Below, piece by piece: positions 1 through 5,144 of a stretch of 5,144 nucleotides of DNA. The stretch is from an uncultured Clostridia bacterium (GTDB lineage Bacteria; Bacillota; Clostridia; TANB77; CAG-508): the NCBI GenBank assembly GCA_947624405.1, contig CANQKB010000085.1, forward strand, positions 1-5,144. The letters run 5' to 3'. Each line of letters begins with the position of its first letter. Within the stretch, counting starts at the first letter, position 1. The position numbers and the translations under genes were made by a program. The notes beneath the pieces were generated by a model. That model searched no databases. It was not told the DNA's origin and saw only the letters and a list, made by a program, of their open reading frames with translations.

Positions 1-2
1 AC

Positions 3-1136
3 CTAACGTACTGCTGCCCAAACTTGTTCATACATTCTTGTTGCTTCATTATCATACAAAAATGCTTCACAACGAGATAACTCCTCCGCTGTTGGGAACA
101 TTACCTTATCATCTCCAAATTCTCCCCATGCTCCTTTTATAGCTGATGTATAACCTGTTGTTGTCATATTTCTAACTGCAATATTAGGACGACACATAAA
201 ATTAATAAAATTTTGTGCCATTTCTTTATTTTTACAATTTTTTGTAATTACAAATCCGTCGACCCATTTATTTCCACCTTCTTTTGGAATTACATAGGCC
301 AAGTTACTATTTTGATTTATAGCATTTTTTGCTTCGCCTGAATACATAAGAGATACTGTGCCTTCGCCTGCTATCATCATATCGCGAATTTCCTCTTCAC
401 CATATTGAACAAGTGCTCTTTGAGAAACCAATTTAGATTGGGCTTGAGATAACTCATTTGGATTTTTAGAATTCATGCTATATCCTAACATCTTTAGAGC
501 CATACCTATACAGTCACGTTCTGAGTCCCACATTAATATTTTTCCTTTATATTTTGAATCGAATAATGCATTCCAGCTGTCAATTGGACTAGAAACTTTT
601 TTTGTGTTATATAATATTCCCAATGTTCCTGTCATATATGGTACCACATAATCATTGTTTATATCATATTCAGGTGCTAGATATTCGGGTGCTACATTAG
701 ATATATTTGTTACTTTAGTTTTATCTAGTTTTTCCAATCTACCTTCTTTTATTAAACGATCAATCATATAATCAGATGGAACTAAAACATCATATTTATT
801 AGGATTTGCTACAATATCATTATACATATCTTCATTTGATTCAAACTCTGAATATTCTACTCTAACTTTATATTCTTTTTCAAAGTCCATAATTGTAGTA
901 TCATCTATATATTCTGCAGCATTATAGACATATAAAACATTTTTATACGTTTTTCGCTCTTTTTCGTGTTCTTCTTTTGCTTGAATTGCACTTTTGTCTA
1001 TGTTAGTATTAATGTTAGAGTAGCTTTTTTTGTTTTTACTTCCTCCAAATACAATATTCATTATAACAATTAATGTAATACCAATTAAAACAACAGCAAT
1101 TACTATACCCTTTTTTAATTTCATTCTTATTATCAT
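3..1136 (-). CDS. potD: PotD-like spermidine/putrescine substrate-binding protein, membrane-anchored
   Basis: Extracytoplasmic solute-binding protein of the polyamine (PotD/PotF, SBP_bac_8-like) family, which normally delivers spermidine or putrescine to the PotABC transporter. The 377 residues are complete (TAG stop at 3-5) and run slightly longer than E. coli PotD. Residues 10-30 form one hydrophobic segment without a lipobox Cys, so the protein is probably held by an uncleaved signal anchor; residues 31-66 are a polar linker. Family landmarks follow in order: YNAAEYI (71-77), FESNEDMY (98-105), VPSDYM (119-124), DSERD (204-208), LGYS (217-220), YSGEA (265-269), KEGGNKWVDG (285-294) and a TTGYT segment near 326-330. 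W291 and D293 match the ligand-contacting Trp and Asp of PotD. The Trp usual in the first motif (YNWxEY) is Ala73. The gene lies 42 bp after telA, with no potA, potB or potC upstream. Start is M1 or M5 (1124). Family assignment is firm; the substrate is uncertain. Confidence 0.9.
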   Translation of the reverse strand: MIIRMKLKKGIVIAVVLIGITLIVIMNIVFGGSKNKKSYSNINTNIDKSAIQAKEEHEKERKTYKNVLYVYNAAEYIDDTTIMDFEKEYKVRVEYSEFESNEDMYNDIVANPNKYDVLVPSDYMIDRLIKEGRLEKLDKTKVTNISNVAPEYLAPEYDINNDYVVPYMTGTLGILYNTKKVSSPIDSWNALFDSKYKGKILMWDSERDCIGMALKMLGYSMNSKNPNELSQAQSKLVSQRALVQYGEEEIRDMMIAGEGTVSLMYSGEAKNAINQNSNLAYVIPKEGGNKWVDGFVITKNCKNKEMAQNFINFMCRPNIAVRNMTTTGYTSAIKGAWGEFGDDKVMFPTAEELSRCEAFLYDNEATRMYEQVWAAVR

Positions 1137-1149
1137 TCCTTCCTAAGGA
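1137..1149 (-). promoter_or_regulatory. Shine-Dalgarno of the potD-like gene inside a small hairpin
   Basis: On the minus strand AGGAAGGA (1144-1137) directly abuts the first ATG (1136-1134) and lies 12 nt before a second in-frame ATG (1124-1122). Neither spacing is ideal: the first AGGA alone gives 4 nt to M1. The same bases form a perfect 5-bp hairpin, TCCTT (1149-1145) with AAGGA (1141-1137) around a 3-nt loop, which would partly hide the ribosome site. The stem is short and its in vivo relevance is unknown. Confidence 0.5.
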
Positions 1150-1178
1150 GTATGCCAAACGCTGATTATTTTTCAAAC

Positions 1179-2312
1179 TTACTCCTCTTCATTTTGTGCA
1201 CTAGTTAAACGTGCAATTTCTTTTTCTCCTGTTTCTGCTAATTCCTTAAATTGTTTTACTGTTTCGTTCATTTTTGGTAAAGCTTCTTGCTTAAATGTTG
1301 ATATATCTTCTAATGCTGAAATAGCATCTTGAAATGCTTGTTTTAACGCTTCTGGATTAACTGTTGATTCAGTTGCCTGTTTTTGAACAGCAACTCCTTG
1401 TTCTTTAAGCATTCTTCCTGTTGATGAAATAATATTAGAAGTAGTTTCATTTAACATATCTATTTTGCGTAATACTATCTTTTGGTTATATAATGCACTT
1501 GCTACCATAACTGCTGTACGTAGAGCTGTAACTGTAACTGTTTTTGCTCTATCTACTCCACGGATTAGTTCTTTATTGTTACGTTTTACTACTTCCATTG
1601 CAACAATTCCTTGATGGTTTACTACTACCATTTGTTGCATATCCATTATACGTTGACGTAGTGGAAATAAAATTTCTTCAGTTACAAATTTTAATTTTTC
1701 TTCTTCAATCCCATCTAATTTAGCTTGTTCTATTTGTGCTGATATTTTCTCATCCATAGCAATACCAAGTTCAAGCTCATTATTTAATTTTTTAGTTAAT
1801 TCACGCAAAGCTTCTTCTTCTATATCTAAAGTTGTGTTGTCATTTTTTAATGTGTTTTTTCCTTTTTCAAGTGAATCTAAAATATCTTTTATAACTCCAT
1901 CTGCTTTTTCATATTTTTCAAAGTAACGACGAATAGGATTTATTATTTTCTGTAAAAAAGAGCCTTCTTCAAAATTTATTAATGATGGATCTAAATCTTT
2001 TATTTCTCTATGTAAATCTGCAAGACTATTTGATACTACACTTCCTTCTTCTCCTTCTTTTGAAAGATTACCTATTGTTGTTTGTAAAAGTGAATTTTTT
2101 TGAGCTGAATTTTGCATTGTTTCCATTGCAAATGTATCTATTGTTTTTAGAATATTCCTTTTTTCTTCTAAGTTTTCTAAATTTAAATTCATAATTTCAT
2201 TTGTATTTTCTTGTGCTAATTTATTAATTTGATTAACTTGTTCTTCTTTTGGTTTAACTTCTAATTCAATTTCCTTTTTTAAATTTTCTGTATCTACAAT
2301 TTCCATTTTCAT
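1179..2312 (-). CDS. telA: TelA/YaaN-family toxic anion resistance protein
   Basis: Cytoplasmic all-helical protein of the TelA family (PF05816; B. subtilis relatives YaaN and YceH), linked to tellurite and other toxic-anion resistance and to envelope stress; its biochemical activity is not established. Its 377 residues match the usual family length. The family core is unmistakable: NPIRRYFEKYEKAD (125-138), then charged helices with heptad character, FPLRQRIMDMQ (216-226), VNHQGIVAMEVVKRNN (231-246), ELIRGVDRAKTVTVTALRTA (248-267) and ALYNQKIVLRKIDMLNETT (273-291). The N-terminal 120 residues and the C-terminal tail are more variable and very acidic, ending NEEE. There is no signal peptide or membrane span. 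The start at 2312 is favoured over M3 because GGGGGA stands 10 nt upstream. It follows the SBP-VWA gene by 36 bp and is probably cotranscribed with it. Action on tellurite itself should not be assumed. Confidence 0.93.
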   Translation of the reverse strand: MKMEIVDTENLKKEIELEVKPKEEQVNQINKLAQENTNEIMNLNLENLEEKRNILKTIDTFAMETMQNSAQKNSLLQTTIGNLSKEGEEGSVVSNSLADLHREIKDLDPSLINFEEGSFLQKIINPIRRYFEKYEKADGVIKDILDSLEKGKNTLKNDNTTLDIEEEALRELTKKLNNELELGIAMDEKISAQIEQAKLDGIEEEKLKFVTEEILFPLRQRIMDMQQMVVVNHQGIVAMEVVKRNNKELIRGVDRAKTVTVTALRTAVMVASALYNQKIVLRKIDMLNETTSNIISSTGRMLKEQGVAVQKQATESTVNPEALKQAFQDAISALEDISTFKQEALPKMNETVKQFKELAETGEKEIARLTSAQNEEE

Positions 2313-2339
2313 ACTTAAAAATTCCCCCTATCATAATTT

Positions 2340-2366
2340 TTTAATTCATTACATTTGTGAATTAAA
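2340..2366. repeat. AT-only-stem inverted repeat at the end of the SBP-VWA gene
   Basis: TTTAATTC (2340-2347) and GAATTAAA (2359-2366) are perfect 8-bp inverted arms around an 11-nt loop, and the stop codon of the SBP-VWA gene (2349-2351) lies in the loop. The stem has a single G-C pair per arm and no T-run follows it on the minus strand, so it is not a convincing terminator. It could be a weak RNA hairpin between the cistrons, or chance in AT-rich DNA. Confidence 0.3.
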
Positions 2367-4031
2367 TAAACTTTCTAATCTATAAATAATATTATCTGTT
2401 TCAGCATTCATCGATGCTGCTTCATTTATATTTGATATTTGTTTTAGTACATCTATATCAGCATTATAACCAATAGTATATATTGGTACTTTTATTCCTC
2501 TTGTTATTTCTTCAATATCCTCATATTCATATCCTCTATTTGTCTCACCATCAGTAAGTACAAATAGCATTAACCTTGTGTCTGGATTTTGTGCTTGGGC
2601 TTCCATTAACATTTTTTCTGCAACTACTATTGCATCAAACATCGCGGTATTACCATTTGCTCTCAAATTTTTAACTGCATTTGAGAAATATGATTTTTGT
2701 GTTTCATCAAATTTTGCTATAGGAACAGCTATATTAACATTATCAGAGAATGTAACAAATCCAATGTCAGCATCACTTCCTATAAAATTTATTGCTTGAT
2801 TTAAACTAGCTTTTAATTTTAGCAAAGGTGAGCCTTCCATACTTCCAGATGTATCTGCAACAAAAACAGCTGTTAAACCTTTACTTCCTGTTTTTTCTTG
2901 TTTCCATATTTCTTGTGCTTTTTGTATTTGTACCTTCTTTGAAAATCCATTTGCAAATGAATAATCTTCTAATTTATTAAAGCCTTTTTCAGAAGCTAAA
3001 TTTTGTGATTCTGTTGTTTTGCAATAATCAACAAATTCTCTTGTAATTTGTTTCTTTAATTCTGATAATTCACCTATTTCATATATAGGTTGGTCATGTC
3101 TAACTCCAAAAGGTATGAAAACATAAGAAGCTTGCAAATCTGGTGAATTTGCAAAAGTCTGATATTCTAGCAAAAATCCATCTAGATTTCCACTTTGTGC
3201 TGATTCTTTCATTTGTAAAGTATTATATGCCGTAAATGGTATATTTTCTTGAAGATTTTTAAACTGAGCAATTGCATTTTCACTAGCAGGATTTTCACTG
3301 TCAAATAAGTTTAACACTGTTAATACAAAATTTATACCTGTTGAACTTGCATATGGATCTGTATATGCGATTGTTATTTCATTATTAATAACTCCATTTA
3401 TTATAGCTTGTACATCTACATTATTATATTTTCTTGCTAGTTCATCATTTTTACTTTTAGATATTACAACTCCTGCTACGTTTCCAGCTATACGTTTTTC
3501 AACTAGTGTTGTTTTTATACCTTTTTCGGAAAGCAAATCTCCCCATAATTCATTACTAGGTGCTAAAACATCTGGCGTATACTTCTTAGATGCTATAAAA
3601 TCACACGCCAATCCACTAGATATACTACGTATACCTACAGAAACTGGAACAACATTTACTGTAATCCCACTTGAATTAAATTTATTTGCAACATCAATTA
3701 ACCAACTTTCATAGCCAGTTCCTGCCTTTTCAGGCGAAGAGTATATTGTCAAGAAATTATCTGTTGTAGGATTTACCACAAAAGGATATTCAGAAATATC
3801 TGGTAATACAGAATAATTACTTTCTGTATATTCTATATCCTTTTTTGGTGTTAATTTCTTTACGTTTAATTGTGCGTAAAGTTTGTTTAAATCTTTTACT
3901 GCTTGTTCTGTTTTAACAGTATCTTGTGTCTTTCCCCAATCTTGAGTATAATAAACAAAAGTAAAAATAACTGCTAAAACAACTATAGCAATAATTACTA
4001 AACTTAAAATGTTATTTTTTAACTCTTTCAT
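2349..4031 (-). CDS. Membrane-anchored substrate-binding domain fused to a von Willebrand A domain
   Basis: A 560-residue protein with no accepted gene name. The short basic N-terminus (MKELKNN) and one hydrophobic span at 8-28 predict an N-in anchor with the rest outside the cell; there is no lipobox. Residues about 90-360 resemble the molybdate-type periplasmic-binding fold (SBP_bac_11-like): LTIYSSPEKA (94-103), a TPDVLAPSNELW segment (152-163), and IAYTDPYASSTG (221-232), the loop that helps form the ligand site in such proteins. Residues about 385-555 are a VWA domain with a full metal-ion-dependent adhesion site: DTSGSM (D393, S395, S397), T462 in GNTAMFDA and D494 in LTDGE. VWA domains bind protein partners through a divalent cation. 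Start is the ATG at 4031, with AAAGGA 7 nt upstream. It sits 19 bp after the XpaC-like gene and 36 bp before telA, which suggests one complex or pathway. The ligand is unknown; no permease gene is nearby. Confidence 0.9.
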   Translation of the reverse strand: MKELKNNILSLVIIAIVVLAVIFTFVYYTQDWGKTQDTVKTEQAVKDLNKLYAQLNVKKLTPKKDIEYTESNYSVLPDISEYPFVVNPTTDNFLTIYSSPEKAGTGYESWLIDVANKFNSSGITVNVVPVSVGIRSISSGLACDFIASKKYTPDVLAPSNELWGDLLSEKGIKTTLVEKRIAGNVAGVVISKSKNDELARKYNNVDVQAIINGVINNEITIAYTDPYASSTGINFVLTVLNLFDSENPASENAIAQFKNLQENIPFTAYNTLQMKESAQSGNLDGFLLEYQTFANSPDLQASYVFIPFGVRHDQPIYEIGELSELKKQITREFVDYCKTTESQNLASEKGFNKLEDYSFANGFSKKVQIQKAQEIWKQEKTGSKGLTAVFVADTSGSMEGSPLLKLKASLNQAINFIGSDADIGFVTFSDNVNIAVPIAKFDETQKSYFSNAVKNLRANGNTAMFDAIVVAEKMLMEAQAQNPDTRLMLFVLTDGETNRGYEYEDIEEITRGIKVPIYTIGYNADIDVLKQISNINEAASMNAETDNIIYRLESLFNSQM

Positions 4032-4050
4032 TTACTTTTCCTTTCTTTTT

Positions 4051-4839
4051 TTATTTATATAATTTTGCATTTTTTATCAGTTCATCCATTTCTACCATTG
4101 CTGGCATATTTTTTATATCTCCACCATCAATTGTATTGTATTGTGAAATTTCTAATATCATTTTATCCAACTTTAAAAGTATTTCTTCATTTATATTTGT
4201 AGCATCATTAACAAATTTTATATATTTATCATATATATCTAGTTTTTCCTTTGGAATTGTTCTTTTATCAATTTTATTATTTATTATGTTTTCATATTCT
4301 TGCATATCAAATGCAGATATTTTATTTAAAATACTACACATATTAATAAAAATGACTTTTTCAACTTCTTTTAACACATCACTAAATTTTTTATATGTCA
4401 TTTCATCTTTTGAAAATTTTTGTAATAATATATCTTTTATAGTATTATTTTTGCGTGAGAAACGTTTTATTTGTTCTACATTCTTTTTTATATTTTCATC
4501 AAATACATCTCCATTATATATCGCTTCTTCAAATACAGATATACAATCATCTAATGTTTTGATATCATGTGTTAAAGAAAGAATTTCGTTATTTTTTAAT
4601 ATCTTTAAATTTCCTCTAAAAAAAGCAATTATACTAGCTAAAATTGTAACCCATGATATTCCTATAGATAAAATTGTACCTTTGAATAAAGAAAAACCTA
4701 AAAAAGCATTAGAAAATACTAAAATATTTATTGCAATTATTATTCCATTTAATAATAATAGCCAAAGTTTCTTTTTTGAGCTCAAATTTTGTCTCTCCCT
4801 TCTTTTTTGCAGATGATGCCTCGAACTTTTTGATTTCAC
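4051..4839 (-). CDS. Two-TM membrane protein with cytoplasmic helical domain, XpaC-like
   Basis: First gene of the cluster; 262 residues if read from GTG at 4839. A strongly basic N-terminus (residues 1-25) precedes two hydrophobic spans at about 25-48 and 54-75, joined by a very short loop. RGNLKILKNN follows, so by the positive-inside rule both ends are cytoplasmic. Residues 82-262 are soluble, charged and predicted mostly helical, with a recognisable NEEILLKLDKMILEIS stretch (217-232) and a C-terminal MVEMDELIKNAKLYK tail. The architecture and the TelA neighbour recall XpaC (PF10112, named for BCIP hydrolysis), which pairs with yaaN in B. subtilis, but I see no diagnostic catalytic motif and the match is by pattern only. 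The GTG lacks a clear Shine-Dalgarno. TTG at 4785-4783 has AGGGAG 9 nt upstream and would give 244 residues, so it may be the true start. The gene looks even more AT-rich than its neighbours. Membrane protein: certain; XpaC family: tentative. Confidence 0.75.
   Translation of the reverse strand: MKSKSSRHHLQKRRERQNLSSKKKLWLLLLNGIIIAINILVFSNAFLGFSLFKGTILSIGISWVTILASIIAFFRGNLKILKNNEILSLTHDIKTLDDCISVFEEAIYNGDVFDENIKKNVEQIKRFSRKNNTIKDILLQKFSKDEMTYKKFSDVLKEVEKVIFINMCSILNKISAFDMQEYENIINNKIDKRTIPKEKLDIYDKYIKFVNDATNINEEILLKLDKMILEISQYNTIDGGDIKNMPAMVEMDELIKNAKLYK
4795..4800 (-). promoter_or_regulatory. Strong Shine-Dalgarno before an internal TTG start of the XpaC-like gene
   Basis: AGGGAG on the minus strand (4800-4795) lies 9 nt before the in-frame TTG at 4785-4783. 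This is a much better initiation site than the GTG at 4839, whose upstream bases (AAAAAAGTAAGCGTTA) contain no GGAG-like core. If used, the protein starts just before SSKKKLWLLLL, a normal N-terminus for a first membrane span. Confidence 0.55.
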
Positions 4840-4872
4840 TAACGCTTACTTTTTTCGACTGAACACATATAT

Positions 4873-4901
4873 ATATTATCATAATTTTTTTATGATTTCA
4901 A
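4873..4901 (-). promoter_or_regulatory. Sigma-A type promoter P1 of the cluster
   Basis: On the minus strand the -35 box is TTGAAA (4901-4896, 5 of 6 to consensus) and the -10 box TAATAT (4878-4873), with a 17-bp spacer that ends in TATGA, giving the TRTG-type extended -10 favoured in Gram-positive bacteria. Transcription would begin near 4866, about 27 nt before the GTG and 81 nt before the TTG start of the first gene. It is the closest good promoter to the cluster. The call rests on pattern alone in AT-rich DNA. Confidence 0.65.
4878..4896. promoter_or_regulatory. Inverted repeat filling the P1 spacer, possible operator
   Basis: ATCATAA (4878-4884) and TTATGAT (4890-4896) are perfect 7-bp inverted arms around five T residues. 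They fill the gap between the -35 and -10 boxes and touch both, which is where a dimeric repressor or a MerR-type activator would bind. The arms are AT-rich, so chance is a real alternative; no regulator gene lies in the window. Confidence 0.4.
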
Positions 4902-5023
4902 CTAATTTTTTTACTCATGATAGCATAAATTTTTTGTAGGAAAACATTTTAGAAAAATTTTGAAACTAAACTATATATTGAATTTTCAGATTTCTTTTTA
5001 ATATTAATATTTTTTACTTTTTT

Positions 5024-5066
5024 GCCTACGTCTTTATTGTAACTTTAATAAAACCTTCCTCTAGGC
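5024..5066. promoter_or_regulatory. Nested stem-loop at the predicted 5' end of the P2 transcript
   Basis: Outer arms GCCTA (5024-5028) and TAGGC (5062-5066) enclose inner arms TTTATT (5033-5038) and AATAAA (5047-5052) with an 8-nt apical loop. Read on the minus strand it begins within a base or two of the predicted P2 start and carries AGAGGAAGG in its 5' side, a ribosome-site-like run with no ATG, GTG or TTG at useful distance. Read on the plus strand it is followed by seven T (5067-5073), as in an intrinsic terminator, though its stems are short and unequal. A role as 5' stabiliser, regulatory leader or antisense terminator is open. Confidence 0.4.
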
Positions 5067-5073
5067 TTTTTTT

Positions 5074-5102
5074 ATATTATCATATTAAAACATTTATTGC
5101 AA
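5074..5102 (-). promoter_or_regulatory. Sigma-A type promoter P2, distal
   Basis: On the minus strand the -35 box TTGCAA (5102-5097, 4 of 6) and the -10 box TAATAT (5079-5074) are 17 bp apart, and the spacer again ends in TATGA. P1 and P2 therefore share the same 12-bp TATGATAATATA core. The predicted start, near 5067, would give a leader of about 230 nt before the first gene. It could drive the cluster together with P1, or a separate small RNA. Confidence 0.5.
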
Positions 5103-5144
5103 TATTTTTTGGCTATTTTTCTAAAAATTTATATTTTACATAAT

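Larger units (their letters stand above)
4840..5144. other. Non-coding AT-rich leader/promoter region upstream of the cluster
   Basis: About 305 bp without a credible protein gene on either strand; stop codons are frequent. It contains two promoters facing left, an inverted repeat within the nearer one, a nested stem-loop at 5024-5066 and a 12-bp AT palindrome (AATATTAATATT, 5000-5011). Two very short minus-strand reading frames (10 codons at 4915-4947; 9 codons at 4839-4868) have no Shine-Dalgarno. No part matches a riboswitch class I can recognise. No end of an upstream gene is visible before the window closes. Confidence 0.6.

Noticed and set aside
1982..2194. 70-codon plus-strand frame opposite telA
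   Set aside because: Low-complexity Leu/Phe shadow of acidic, Lys-rich TelA helices; the TelA frame is certain.
2329..2342. 14-base match AAAAAATTATGATA before telA and within P1
   Set aside because: In DNA this AT-rich a few exact 14-base repeats are expected in 5 kb, and no suitable -35 box stands 16-18 bp upstream of the copy before telA, so it is not called a promoter or operator.
2578..2799. 73-codon plus-strand frame opposite the VWA domain
   Set aside because: It overlaps the conserved VWA metal-site coding region and has no supporting signals.
4136..4816. 226-codon plus-strand reading frame opposite the XpaC-like gene
   Set aside because: It is a shadow of the minus-strand gene: rich in Phe, Ser, Ile and Leu, with no ribosome site or family resemblance, while the minus strand encodes a coherent membrane protein with good operon spacing.
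4915..4947. 10-codon minus-strand leader peptide frame (MFSYKKFMLS)
   Set aside because: No Shine-Dalgarno, no attenuator-like codon run and no downstream terminator hairpin; frames of this size are expected by chance.
4941..4998. Possible attenuator, TGAAA/TTTCA arms followed by AAAATTTTTC on the minus strand
   Set aside because: Five mostly A-T pairs with an 18-nt loop are too weak for an intrinsic terminator.
1..5144. CRISPR array, tRNA/rRNA, insertion sequence, att site
   Set aside because: No spaced direct repeats, no cloverleaf or rRNA-like GC-rich segment, no transposase or integrase and no terminal inverted repeats were seen on either strand.

Overview
This is an AT-rich window with a standard genetic code (Trp is TGG, TGA is not read through), strong purine-rich Shine-Dalgarno sites and Gram-positive style promoters. 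Together these suggest a low-GC Bacillota, most likely a member of Clostridia; the assignment is inferred from composition and gene content only. All four genes lie on the minus strand, so the window is read from right to left. They are separated by 19, 36 and 42 bp with no convincing terminator between them, and they probably form one transcription unit.

Right end (4840-5144): a 305-bp non-coding, very AT-rich leader or promoter region. It holds two good sigma-A type promoters facing the genes. Both have 17-bp spacers and an identical TATGATAATATA extended -10. The near promoter has a perfect inverted repeat between its -35 and -10 boxes. The far promoter would start its transcript directly on a nested stem-loop. 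Next come a two-TM membrane protein that resembles the XpaC family (4051-4839, start codon uncertain), a membrane-anchored protein joining a molybdate-type periplasmic-binding domain to a von Willebrand A domain with an intact MIDAS (2349-4031), a clear TelA/YaaN-family 'toxic anion resistance' protein (1179-2312), and a complete PotD-like polyamine-binding protein (3-1136).

How they may work together (inference): TelA beside an XpaC-like gene recalls the xpaC-yaaN pair of Bacillus subtilis, and TelA genes are known to occur with VWA genes in Ter/Tel-type stress systems. Predicted topology places the binding domain and VWA domain outside the cell, and the helical parts of the XpaC-like protein and TelA inside. 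This looks like a trans-membrane stress or envelope module in which an external ligand-binding VWA protein talks to cytoplasmic helical partners. The PotD-like gene is not preceded by potABC, lacks a lipobox and lacks a Trp typical of the polyamine site. It may be a second, specialised sensor of the same cluster, or the first gene of an unrelated unit to the left.
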